Notes under the pieces: generated by a model
Told to the model about the DNA's origin: nothing
Databases searched by the model: none
The model's input: only the letters and a program-made list of their open reading frames with translations
Shown: positions 56,948-64,000 of the stretch, piece after piece
Numbering within the stretch: position 1 is the first letter of the stretch
Layout of the letters: every line of letters starts with the position of its first letter
Translations under genes and position numbers: made by a program
NCBI RefSeq assembly: GCF_033096465.1
Contig: NZ_AP028156.1
Span: 839,501 to 903,500 of the forward strand
Direction of reading: 5' to 3'
From: Blautia luti
GTDB lineage: Bacteria > Bacillota > Clostridia > Lachnospirales > Lachnospiraceae
DNA length: 64,000 bases

Positions 56948-57002
56948 GCAGCGATTGACCCTGTTACCTCATATATTGTAGAGGCGCTTCATTTGGATAA
57001 AG

Positions 57003-57160
57003 TGGTCGTGCCCATTTTGGGTACACCTATTTTGATGTGTAAAAGTGGTTATGGATATTTTGTCCACCACCAGAACCGTGAAATTCTTCGCGCTTTTGTG
57101 CTGTGAAGTAGGTGTGGTCATTTTGACCACACCTGAAGCGGTCAGTAAAAGCGGTGATTT
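57003..57160. repeat. Two related hairpins upstream of the mob region (possible oriT or ori)
   Basis: AGGTGTGGTC-ATTTT-GACCACACCT (57110-57134) is a perfect 10-bp hairpin. At about 57008-57024 GTGCCCA-TTT-TGGGTAC is a shorter relative. Each is followed by ACACCT and GTAAAAG-GGT, giving imperfect direct repeats of about 45 bases spaced about 107 bases apart. The region 56918-57510 has no convincing gene. Confidence 0.55.
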
Positions 57161-57510
57161 TGCAGGCATATTTTAGAGCAATCTCAAAACAGCGAAATGT
57201 TTCTCTTTTATCCGTATACAGTTCGCCGGATGGCGGCTCACGGAACGACGTACAGATTGCAGCATTTTGTGACAATACAGCCCGAACAGTGAAAAGTCCC
57301 GCATTTCTGTGAAGTCGAATATTCCGCCGTTGACCAACGATACGCAGGGAATCATTTCTATCGCAAAACAGCATTTGCACAAATTTCACCATTGACCAAA
57401 GCCGGTGCGCTCCCCAGCGTAGCCGGTTCTTTTTATGACGCAACCGAAAATCATGTTTTATCTATCAAGTGACAAAGGGCTTCACTTGCGAAAATGGAGG
57501 AATATATTTT

Positions 57511-57729
57511 ATGAAGTCAAGTATCCGAAACGAAATCAAGGCGCAGATCATCCGCGCCGGTTACACCATGCAGGAAGTCGTTGACCAGCTGCACGATGAG
57601 TATGGGTGGAGCGACAGCGTATCCAATCTTTCCGGAAAATTGCAGCGGGAATCGCTGCGGTATCGGGAGGCCGTGGAGTTGGCTGACGTGCTGGGATATG
57701 ACATTGTCTGGCAGAAACGGAGGGATTGA
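57511..57729 (+). CDS. Small HTH-like protein next to the relaxase
   Basis: 72 residues starting at ATG 57511, with ATGGAGG 13 bases upstream; an in-frame start at 57469 lacks a site. The sequence KSSIRNEIKAQIIRAGYTMQEVVDQL .. SVSNLSGKLQRESLRYREAVELADVLGY has the helical rhythm of a small XRE-like DNA-binding domain. It lies three bases before the relaxase gene, so it is probably a mobilization accessory protein or regulator. The family is not named with confidence. Confidence 0.75.
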   Translation: MKSSIRNEIKAQIIRAGYTMQEVVDQLHDEYGWSDSVSNLSGKLQRESLRYREAVELADVLGYDIVWQKRRD

Positions 57730-57731
57730 GT

Positions 57732-58718
57732 ATGGAAAAAGCACAATACGCGATTATGCGATTTGCCAAATATAAGGGGCCTGAAATCGGCAATATCGAG
57801 GCCCATAACGAGCGCACAAAGGAAAAGTACGCCAGTAATCCCGATGTGGATACCAGCCGAAGCAAGTACAACTTCCATCTGGTCAAACCGCCCGGCAAGT
57901 ACCGGGCCGAGTCAGAGAGGCAAATTGCCGCTGCCGGATGCCGTACCCGGAAAGACAGTATCCGTATGATCGAGACGCTGTTCACAGCCAGCCCGGAGTT
58001 CTTTAAGGGAAAGAAACGGGCGGAAATTCGGGTATTTTTCGAGGAAGCTCTGCACTTTTTGGAACAGCATCAGTCCAAAGAGACAATTATATCCGCCGTG
58101 GTGCATATGGACGAGAAAACGCCCCATATGCACCTTTGTTTTGTCCCTTTGACGGAGGATGGCAGGCTCAGCGCCAAAGACATCATGGGCAATAAAAAGA
58201 AGCTGACCTGGTGGCAGGATGAGTTTTGGAAACACATGGTCAAGAAGTTTCCAGATTTGGAGCGTGGCGAGAGCGCCAGCCTGACCGGGCGCGACCATAT
58301 CCCGCCCCGCGTATTTAAGGAGATGACCAGACTGACCAAACAGAAAAGCAAACTGGAGGATCTGCTCACTGGAATCAATCCCTTTAACGCCAAAAGCCGG
58401 GCGGAGGAAATCTGCAAGATTCTGGATACCTATATTCCCAGCGTGGAGAAGATGGACACACTGCTGCGGAAATATGGCGTAGCCTTCACGAAAACAGCAT
58501 CCGAAAACAAAAAGTTGAAAACGAAAAATGCCGAACTGGAAGAATCTCTTGCATCGGCGCAGAAGGTCAGCACCCTAAAGCAGATCGAAGACCTCAAGCT
58601 GCGGCGCGACTATGACAGTGCCGTGGCGATTTTGGAACAGATACCGGCAGAAGTTTTGAACATCTATGCGCAGAGCAGCCATAGAGGAAAGGAGCGGCCT
58701 ATTGAGCAAAGTTTATGA
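57732..58718 (+). CDS. MobV-family relaxase (Pre/Mob)
   Basis: 328 residues from ATG 57732. The N-terminal catalytic domain has motif I-like YAIMRFAKYKG, NIEAHNERTKEKYASNPDVD and the histidine motif HMDEKTPHMHLCF at about residues 124-136, which coordinates the metal in MobV enzymes. A coiled coil follows at about residues 195-310. It nicks an oriT for transfer by a helper conjugation machine. It starts three bases after the preceding gene. Its codons match the IME core, and there is no conjugation machinery here, so the element is mobilizable and not self-transmissible. Confidence 0.92.
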   Translation: MEKAQYAIMRFAKYKGPEIGNIEAHNERTKEKYASNPDVDTSRSKYNFHLVKPPGKYRAESERQIAAAGCRTRKDSIRMIETLFTASPEFFKGKKRAEIRVFFEEALHFLEQHQSKETIISAVVHMDEKTPHMHLCFVPLTEDGRLSAKDIMGNKKKLTWWQDEFWKHMVKKFPDLERGESASLTGRDHIPPRVFKEMTRLTKQKSKLEDLLTGINPFNAKSRAEEICKILDTYIPSVEKMDTLLRKYGVAFTKTASENKKLKTKNAELEESLASAQKVSTLKQIEDLKLRRDYDSAVAILEQIPAEVLNIYAQSSHRGKERPIEQSL

Positions 58719-58899
58719 TGATCCGAAATATAATGCGGCATTTGACCGCTGTGTTGATGTGATGGCGCGGCTGTTGCAGAAGTACGGGCCACAGCTGTTG
58801 GGGCAGATGCAGGAGACTGAGAAGGATGGCCGTACACAGTCTGCGGCATCAGGAAAGCAACCCGTTCCTGTGTATCAGGAATTTGACAAAGCCGCTTGA
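58702..58899 (+). CDS. Small protein of unknown function downstream of mobV
   Basis: 65 residues from TTG 58702, with AAAGGAGC seven bases ahead; an in-frame ATG at 58666 is inside the relaxase end and lacks a site. The sequence YDDPKYNAAFDRCVDVMARLLQKYGPQLL looks like a single helical domain with a polar tail. It overlaps the relaxase by 17 bases in another frame. No family recognised. Confidence 0.6.
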   Translation: MSKVYDDPKYNAAFDRCVDVMARLLQKYGPQLLGQMQETEKDGRTQSAASGKQPVPVYQEFDKAA

Positions 58900-58913
58900 T
58901 ATAAATTAAATTT

Positions 58914-58962
58914 ACACGTTGCGTATTTGTTTGGCGTATGCTATAATAAATACGCAACGTGT
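58914..58962 (+). promoter_or_regulatory. Promoter framed by a perfect 15-bp inverted repeat
   Basis: ACACGTTGCGTATTT (58914-58928) and AAATACGCAACGTGT (58948-58962) are perfect complements with a 19-base gap. TTGCGT (58919-58924) and TATAAT (58942-58947), 17 bases apart, form a promoter inside the repeat, so a protein bound to the arms would cover both boxes. The HTH gene that follows is the likely ligand and the recombinase its target. Confidence 0.8.
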
Positions 58963-58987
58963 ATTTTTGCTTTATGGGGTAAATGAA

Positions 58988-59233
58988 ATGGACTGCAAAA
59001 CCAAAATAAAAGAATTGCGGGAAAGCACTGGCATGAATCGCAAGGAATTTTGTAAATATTTTCAGATTCCCTATCGGACTGTGACAGAATGGGAACTGGA
59101 TAACCGCCATGCGCCGGAATATGTACTCCGTTTGTTGGAGTACTACATTCAGAATGAAGGTCTGGCGAAGAAGAAAGTAACGGATGAATGTTTAGAGCTG
59201 GAAGAAAGGGGCGGCCTGCATGAAGAAAACTAA
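58988..59233 (+). CDS. Small helix-turn-helix regulator preceding the recombinase
   Basis: 81 residues from ATG 58988; a longer frame back to 58919 would run through the promoter and is rejected. The sequence KIKELRESTGMNRKEFCKYFQIPYRTVTEWELDNRHAPEYV is a typical small XRE-type domain, followed by LRLLEYYIQNE. It overlaps the recombinase gene by 14 bases, so the two are co-expressed. I infer that it autorepresses the promoter framed by the inverted repeat, tying recombinase supply to its own level. Confidence 0.88.
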   Translation: MDCKTKIKELRESTGMNRKEFCKYFQIPYRTVTEWELDNRHAPEYVLRLLEYYIQNEGLAKKKVTDECLELEERGGLHEEN

Positions 59234-60908
59234 AACAAAATGTTATCTCTACACACGGGTATCTACATCCATGCAGGTGGACGGATATAGTCTGGATGCT
59301 CAGCGAGACAAACTGCGGAAATACGCTGAATACGAAGATATGGTAGTGGCTGGTGAATATTCTGATGAAGGCTTTTCCGGCAAGAATATTCAGGGCAGGC
59401 ACGAATTTCAGCGGATGCTGCAAGACATTCAGGACTGCAAAGACGGTGTGGAATATGTGCTGGTGTTCAAGCTGTCCCGGTTTGGCAGGAATGCCGCTGA
59501 CGTTCTGAATTCCTTGCAGCTGATGCAGGATTTCGGTGTCAATCTGATTTGTGTGGAAGACGGCATTGACAGTTCCAAAGATTCCGGCAAGCTGATGATT
59601 TCTGTCCTTTCTGCGGTGGCAGAGATAGAGCGTGAAAATATTCGGACACAGACGATGGCCGGACGGGAGCAGAAAGCCCGTGAAGGAAAATGGAACGGTG
59701 GCTTTGCCCCTTATGGATACCGCCTTGAAAAAGGCGAACTGTTGATTGCTGAGGATGAAGTGGACGTGATCCGCACCATCTTTGACCGCTATATTCACAC
59801 CAACGATGGTGTCAGTGGCGTGGCAAAATATCTGAACCGGCAGGGCTTTGTGAAGAAGTTAAGGCAGAACGGCACCATTCCCGGTTTTTCTGCCAGCTTT
59901 GTGAAGAGTATCATTGATAATCCGGTATATATGGGAAAAATCGCCTATGGCAGACGCCGGACAGAGAAGAAGATCGGCACACGGAATGAGATGCACGTAG
60001 TTGAGCAATCGGAGTTCCCTGTGTACGAGGGGAAGCATGAGGCTATCATTTCAGAAGAAGATTGGAACCTCGCGCAGGAAAAACGGAAAATCAATGCTTA
60101 CCGGCGTGGGAAAGTCAATGACCCTACCCACGCACATATCTTGTCCGGTATTCTGAAATGCCCCTGCTGCGGCAAAAGCCTGTACGGGAATATTGCGAAA
60201 GCCCACAGCAAGGACAAAAAGACCCGCTATTACTATTACTGCAAGAATACGGTGACGCCAACAGGCCACGAGTGTACCTTCCGGCTGAATATTGAGCAGA
60301 TGGAAATGAACCGCATGGTAGCGTCAATCATCTCTGCTATGGTCAGTGACCCACGGTTTGCGGATGCAATCAAGGCGAAAATCGGCTCCGCTGTCGATAC
60401 GAACGATTTGGAGAAGCAGCTGGAAGCATTACAGGCGCAGCTTCGGCAGACATTAGGCACAAAGGCCCGACTGGAACGGCAGATGGACGGTTTAGATGTG
60501 AATGACCCGTATTATGACCGGAAAATTTCTGATTTGCAGCGCCGATATGACGAGCAATATGGCGCAATAGATGAGATTGAAGTCCAGATTGACGATGTGC
60601 AAAGCCAGATACGGAGTATCCGGCAGGAGAAGATTTCGGGTGATAATATCTACCGCCTGTTGCTGGCATTCGATCAGGTCTATGAAGCAGCCTCCGAAGT
60701 GGAGCGGAAGGAGTTCATGCGGGCGTTTATTGAGCGGATTGAGTTATTCCCGGAAAAGCAGCCGGATGGCAACTGGATTAGGAAGATTATCTTCAACTTC
60801 CCTGTCCCGGTGAATGGAACAGAAGTGAAAGAATTGCCCTTGGAAAATGAAACAATAGTCGAGACAGTTGCTCTTTTGTCCCAACTGAAACAAAAGCCGG
60901 ATCATTAA
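59220..60908 (+). CDS. Large serine recombinase (integrase of the element)
   Basis: 562 residues. The resolvase domain starts YLYTRVSTSMQVDGYSLDAQ with nucleophile Ser15. The recombinase domain spans about residues 170-290 (GFAPYGYRLEKGEL .. FVKSIIDNPVYMGKIAYGRR). A zinc ribbon lies near 312-350 (LKCPCCGKSLYG .. YYYCKNTV), with a coiled coil near 390-470. The last residues ETVALLSQLKQKPDH match RlmD after its catalytic domain, so the gene reads through the attachment site into displaced rlmD sequence. The stop results from decay there. In the excised circle the frame would continue into the tail now on RlmD. Confidence 0.95.
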   Translation: MKKTKTKCYLYTRVSTSMQVDGYSLDAQRDKLRKYAEYEDMVVAGEYSDEGFSGKNIQGRHEFQRMLQDIQDCKDGVEYVLVFKLSRFGRNAADVLNSLQLMQDFGVNLICVEDGIDSSKDSGKLMISVLSAVAEIERENIRTQTMAGREQKAREGKWNGGFAPYGYRLEKGELLIAEDEVDVIRTIFDRYIHTNDGVSGVAKYLNRQGFVKKLRQNGTIPGFSASFVKSIIDNPVYMGKIAYGRRRTEKKIGTRNEMHVVEQSEFPVYEGKHEAIISEEDWNLAQEKRKINAYRRGKVNDPTHAHILSGILKCPCCGKSLYGNIAKAHSKDKKTRYYYYCKNTVTPTGHECTFRLNIEQMEMNRMVASIISAMVSDPRFADAIKAKIGSAVDTNDLEKQLEALQAQLRQTLGTKARLERQMDGLDVNDPYYDRKISDLQRRYDEQYGAIDEIEVQIDDVQSQIRSIRQEKISGDNIYRLLLAFDQVYEAASEVERKEFMRAFIERIELFPEKQPDGNWIRKIIFNFPVPVNGTEVKELPLENETIVETVALLSQLKQKPDH

Positions 60909-61200
60909 TTAATGTCACGATTGAACTTGATGATATGGATATAACATCTGCAGAGACTAAGGCTACATATGATGAGATAAAGAGTATGTGGCTGAACATA
61001 ATGCCGGCATGAAGGTTTCCAATCGGTATATCTCACAGGTAAAGAGAAAATGCGGAATTGAGGTTGGAAAGAATTATAATTTACCTAAAAATGAAGATAG
61101 CAGGCAACCGCAGTGTCCAGAAGATAAAGAGAGTGCAATTGTGGAGCCATTGAGCAAGAAGCCCCCACTTCAAAATCAGAGATTTAAGTGGTGGGAGCAT
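60870..61200 (+). pseudogene. Decayed second copy of the RlmD C-terminal tail
   Basis: Reading across frames gives LLSQLKQKPD, then (one frame over) INVTIELDDMDITSAETKATYDEIKS, then (after another shift near 60982-60990) AEHNAGMKVSNRYISQVKRKCG and IEVGKNYNLPKNEDSRQPQCPEDKESAI. This parallels RlmD residues 449-540 (VRVEFSLEDMDMSG .. YISQIKRKCGLDVGQNYNLS .. CPPEKEAAI). By eye the DNA is only roughly 70 percent identical, so it is not a recent duplication. I read it as the chromosomal rlmD end displaced when the element inserted, since damaged by at least two frameshifts. Confidence 0.8.
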
Positions 61201-61238
61201 GTCACGATGAATAGTTAATAAAGAGAGGTGCAGATGCT

Positions 61239-61928
61239 ATGCCAGGTATACTCGTGGTTGAAGATGATGAAAATTTAAATCGTGGAATTACATTCTCACT
61301 GAAAAAATCCGGATATGAGGTTTTTTCAGCAGAATCAGTGAAAAAAGCGAAAAGAATTGCAAGTGATAATAATGTGGATGTTACCATTTGTGATGTGAAT
61401 CTTCCGGATGGGAATGGACTGGAATTTGTAAGGTGGATGAGATGCAATTATAATACATACATTATTTGTCTTACAGCACTAGATCAGGAGATGGATCAGG
61501 TCATGGGATATGAAGCAGGGGCAGATGATTATATTACAAAGCCGTTTAGTCTTTCGGTACTTCTTTTGAAAATAGAAGCACATTTCCGCCGCAGACAGGA
61601 GAAAACGGAAGCCGGAAAGATGATTTCGGGAGATATCGTATTTATCGCAGGAGAAATGAAAGTCCTGATAAAGAGTCGTGAAATCAGTCTGACAAAAACG
61701 GAGTTGAAAATGCTGACTTTTTTTCTTCAGAATCCGAAACAGATTCTTTCAAAAACACAAATATTGGAAAATGTGTTTGATCTGGAAGGGGATTTTGTGG
61801 ATGAAAATACAATCGCTGTCAATATCAGAAGACTCCGTGAGAAAATCGAAGACAATCCGGCTGCACCGGTCTATATAAAGAATATCAGAGGTCTTGGGTA
61901 TATATGGAATCAGGAGGTAAGGCAGTGA
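61239..61928 (+). CDS. OmpR-family response regulator of a peptide-sensing system
   Basis: 229 residues. Receiver domain with acidic VVEDDEN, phosphorylated Asp52 in ICDVNLPDGNG and Lys in DDYITKPFS; then a winged helix (ISLTKTELKMLTFFLQNPKQILSKTQILENVF .. NTIAVNIRRLREKIE). Its placement before a kinase and an ABC transporter is typical of bacitracin/lantibiotic-responsive BceRS- or VanRS-like systems. AGAGAGGTG precedes the ATG. The stop overlaps the kinase start by GTGA. Confidence 0.93.
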   Translation: MPGILVVEDDENLNRGITFSLKKSGYEVFSAESVKKAKRIASDNNVDVTICDVNLPDGNGLEFVRWMRCNYNTYIICLTALDQEMDQVMGYEAGADDYITKPFSLSVLLLKIEAHFRRRQEKTEAGKMISGDIVFIAGEMKVLIKSREISLTKTELKMLTFFLQNPKQILSKTQILENVFDLEGDFVDENTIAVNIRRLREKIEDNPAAPVYIKNIRGLGYIWNQEVRQ

Positions 61929-63169
61929 CAAAGAGATATCGCAAGAAGATTACAGTAGTGCTCTCCTTGGTATTACCTGTCATATTATTGTTTGCAATAT
62001 TAAATTGCTTTACCACGTATGTGTTTTATGAAGATTATAAATATAAAATGAATCTTATGACAGAGATTGCTGCAAAGGAAGAATTTTTCGGGCTGGATGC
62101 TGTTTCGGAATTGCTTAAGGATAAGGATATTGAAACTAACGAACAGGGAAGGCGATTATTGGAACAATATGGATACTGGGGGAATAAAGGGAATGCATTT
62201 TATTCGCAATTCCGGCATCAGGTTATGGTGACCGGTGCTGTAAGCACTGTGATATGCGTGCTTCTTTTGACTTTTTTACTTTATTGGAAGAAAAAAGAAG
62301 ATGCGTGTCATCAGAAAATTTTAGACCAGTTGGAAGAAATTCTGATCAGATTCCGTGAAAATAAATTTGATGATTTACTGAAAACGGAAAATCATGCAGA
62401 ACTGGAAAAATTGAATGACCAGCTTGAAGCAATCGGACATCATATTCAGTTGATAAAGGAAGAAGCAAGGGCAGAAAAGGAGAACACGAAAGAAATGGTT
62501 TCTGATATTTCTCACCAGTTAAAGACACCGGTTGCAGCTTTGGATACATGTTTTAGTGTGCTGATGCAGAATGACTTAAGTGCCACAGAACAGGAGGAGT
62601 TTCGTATCCGTTGTCGGAGTGCTCTGGATGGACTGGAGACATTATTGCAGTCGCTTCTTGAAATATCCAAGATGGAAACTGGACTGATTCAGATTAATAA
62701 GAAAAAACTTCCGCTTATGGATACTGTCATATCTGCTGTGAACCGCACTTATCCTAAAGCGGATGAGAAAGAAATGGAATTCGTTTTTGACTATGAAAAA
62801 GAGCTGGAAACATGCATGGTTATGCAGGATAAAAGGTGGCTTGGTGAAGCTGTGATCAACGTTCTGGATAATGCGGTCAAGTACAGTCCGTGTGGTTCAA
62901 AAATATTTATCCGGTTACAAAAAAGAAACTATCTTGTAAGAATGGAAATTGAGGATCAGGGAATTGGTATTCCGCAGAATGAGTATCACAAAATTTTTCA
63001 ACGATTTTACAGAGGAAGTTCCAAGGAGGTCATGGAAAAGAGTGGTACAGGAATCGGACTTTTTCTATCGAGAGAAATTATCGAAAAACACGCAGGTACG
63101 ATTACGGTAACCTCCGGCAAAAAGAAAAAAGGAAGCACGTTTGTGATTCAATTACCATATGTTGGTTAA
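61925..63169 (+). CDS. Sensor histidine kinase of the ABC-linked two-component system
   Basis: 414 residues from GTG 61925 (GGAGGTAAGGCA ahead; overlapping the regulator's stop), not from the in-frame ATG 61904. Helix 1 is at about residues 9-31 and helix 2 at about 92-115, with a short external loop of about 60 residues between them. The phospho-acceptor is His197 in SDISHQLKTPVAAL; the ATPase has LDNAVKYS, DQGIGIP and GTGIGLFLSREI. The modest external loop suggests that stimulus perception may need the ABC transporter, as in Bce systems. Confidence 0.93.
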   Translation: MTKRYRKKITVVLSLVLPVILLFAILNCFTTYVFYEDYKYKMNLMTEIAAKEEFFGLDAVSELLKDKDIETNEQGRRLLEQYGYWGNKGNAFYSQFRHQVMVTGAVSTVICVLLLTFLLYWKKKEDACHQKILDQLEEILIRFRENKFDDLLKTENHAELEKLNDQLEAIGHHIQLIKEEARAEKENTKEMVSDISHQLKTPVAALDTCFSVLMQNDLSATEQEEFRIRCRSALDGLETLLQSLLEISKMETGLIQINKKKLPLMDTVISAVNRTYPKADEKEMEFVFDYEKELETCMVMQDKRWLGEAVINVLDNAVKYSPCGSKIFIRLQKRNYLVRMEIEDQGIGIPQNEYHKIFQRFYRGSSKEVMEKSGTGIGLFLSREIIEKHAGTITVTSGKKKKGSTFVIQLPYVG

Positions 63170-63178
63170 ATTTTAAGT

Positions 63179-63221
63179 GAGCAGAAATCTTACAATTCTG
63201 TAAGATTTCTGCTCGTTTTTT
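63179..63221 (+). terminator. Terminator between the kinase and ABC genes
   Basis: GAGCAGAAATCTTAC and GTAAGATTTCTGCTC form a perfect 15-bp stem, then GTTTTTTG. The ABC genes therefore form a separate unit, presumably driven by the response regulator. Confidence 0.9.
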
Positions 63222-63282
63222 GAAAGTGAAATGAAAGATTGCCCTGATACAATTTGGATGTAAGATGAAAAGGAGGCAACAC

Positions 63283-63957
63283 ATGAGTGTGATATTAGAA
63301 ACCAAGCAGCTTTGTAAGTTTTATGGAGCAGGTGAGAATCAGGTCAAAGCGGTCAATCAGGTGGACATTCAGATTGAGCAGGGAGAATTTGTCGCAATTG
63401 TTGGAAAGTCAGGTTCCGGTAAAAGTACATTACTTCATATGCTTGGAGGGCTAGACACCCCGACAAAAGGCAGTGTTACTTTAGCAGGGAAAGATTTATA
63501 CAGGATGAAGGAAGATGCCCTTGCTGTTTTCCGCAGAAGAAAAATCGGATTTGTTTTTCAGGCATTTAATCTGGTTTCATCTGTTAATGTCTGGGAAAAT
63601 ATTGTACTGCCACTGGGGCTGGATGGAAGAAAAGTGGATGAAGCGTATGTAAATGATATTATTGCAACTCTGGGGATTGAAAACCGGATTTATAATCTGC
63701 CAAATCAGTTATCCGGAGGACAGCAGCAGAGAGTAGCAATTGCAAGAGCACTGGTGAATCGTCCGGAAATTATATTTGCAGATGAGCCGACAGGAAATCT
63801 TGATTCTAAGACCAGTGATGAGGTAATCGCTCTGCTTAAGATGACAGCAAAAAAATATGGACAGACAATTGTAATGATTACCCATGATGACGAAATTGCA
63901 CAGGTCGCTGACCGTATTCTGGTGATTGAGGACGGACAGGTGGTGGATTTCAGATGA
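63283..63957 (+). CDS. ABC transporter ATPase (MacB/BceA-like)
   Basis: 224 residues from ATG 63283, which has AAAGGAGG eight bases ahead; the in-frame ATG 63265 overlaps that site. Walker A is GKSGSGKST at residues 41-49, with Q-loop FVFQAFNLV, signature LSGGQQQRVAIARAL, Walker B IIFADEPTGNLDSK and the H-loop MITHDDE. The sequence belongs to the LolD/MacB/BceA group that expels or counters antimicrobial peptides. The stop overlaps the permease ATG (ATGA). Confidence 0.95.
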   Translation: MSVILETKQLCKFYGAGENQVKAVNQVDIQIEQGEFVAIVGKSGSGKSTLLHMLGGLDTPTKGSVTLAGKDLYRMKEDALAVFRRRKIGFVFQAFNLVSSVNVWENIVLPLGLDGRKVDEAYVNDIIATLGIENRIYNLPNQLSGGQQQRVAIARALVNRPEIIFADEPTGNLDSKTSDEVIALLKMTAKKYGQTIVMITHDDEIAQVADRILVIEDGQVVDFR

Positions 63958-64000
63958 AGACAATAAGCAGGATTGCATATAGCAATGACAAAAGGAACAG
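63954..64000 (+). CDS. Start of an ABC permease gene (partial)
   Basis: ATG 63954 overlaps the ATPase stop and opens KTISRIAYSNDKRN, a basic cytoplasmic start of the kind seen in FtsX/BceB-like permeases, before the window ends. The identity follows from position; only 15 codons are visible. Confidence 0.6.
   Translation, partial: MKTISRIAYSNDKRN

Larger units (their letters stand above)
50518..60869. mobile_element. Integrative mobilizable element inserted in the 3' part of rlmD
   Basis: About 10.3 kb bounded by two matching motifs in the same codon phase: VETVVLLS in rlmD (50509-50532) and VETVALLS at the recombinase end (60858-60881). Identical base runs in both are GAGAC and GTTG. Contents fit an IME: large serine recombinase, MobV relaxase, CHC2 primase-like protein, P4-type primase/helicase, a sigma factor and XRE regulator, and a PadR operon as cargo. 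The 53.2-60.9 kb part is visibly more GC-rich than the host. Boundaries are placed by the motif comparison and are accurate to perhaps 20 bases if the model is right. Confidence 0.7.

Noticed and set aside
57027..57443. 138-codon minus-strand frame upstream of the relaxase
   Set aside because: Passes through the hairpin repeats, has no ribosome binding site and no protein-like pattern; better explained as a non-coding origin-type region.
53233..60908. Self-transmissible conjugative element or prophage
   Set aside because: No VirB4, coupling protein, capsid, portal or terminase genes; only mobilization and replication functions are present.

Overview
The window looks like a chromosome segment from a gut Lachnospiraceae (Clostridia), most like Blautia and its relatives. 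This rests on low-to-moderate GC, ATG starts with strong AGGAGG-type ribosome binding sites, CIRCE-controlled groESL, CodY, a ZTP riboswitch over a split purine module, FeoAB, an oleate hydratase and a xylan-oligosaccharide locus. The genus is an inference; the low-GC Clostridia placement is firm.

Layout. 1-11 kb is housekeeping: the tail of an unknown gene, a small XRE regulator, YifB/ComM-like ATPase, dprA, topA, codY, groES-groEL behind a CIRCE operator, a small membrane protein and guaB. 11-14.4 kb holds an anchored amidase, then a ZTP riboswitch driving a PurO-type IMP cyclohydrolase and a stand-alone AICAR formyltransferase. 14.4-17.8 kb has two large palindromes, tRNA-Gly, a secreted SH3/3D protein, tRNA-Phe and an iron alcohol dehydrogenase. 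18-28.6 kb holds glyA, a broken small secreted gene, a secreted SGNH hydrolase, a thioredoxin reductase lacking the usual NADPH motif next to thioredoxin, feoAB, a radical SAM protein, an AIR-synthase-like protein, trmL and a TetR regulator. 28.8-38.9 kb has oleate hydratase, adenine deaminase, a mutS2-RR-HK operon and a beta-lactamase-fold hydrolase. 38.9-47.7 kb is a sugar locus: AraC regulator, ABC importer, GH3, polysaccharide deacetylase and GH43. 47.9-50.8 kb has tRNA-Leu, YhaM and RlmD.

50.5-60.9 kb is best read as an integrative mobilizable element. It carries a PadR/lipoprotein operon, a sigma factor and XRE regulator, a CHC2 primase-like protein, a P4-type primase/helicase, a MobV relaxase, a small HTH protein under a striking operator-like inverted repeat, and a large serine recombinase. 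The recombinase C-terminus reads through a short motif (VETV-LLS) that also occurs, in the same reading phase, in rlmD. A decayed second copy of the RlmD C-terminal tail lies just beyond the recombinase. I infer that integration swaps C-terminal tails between RlmD and the recombinase; this is the most interesting system in the window.

61.2-64 kb is a response regulator, histidine kinase and ABC ATPase of the peptide-sensing/efflux type, cut off at the start of its permease.

Several stretches (about 14.85-17.2, 30.6-31.85 and 50.2-50.8 kb) look G-rich and A/C-poor on the plus strand regardless of gene direction. All positions and motifs were read by eye without database searches.
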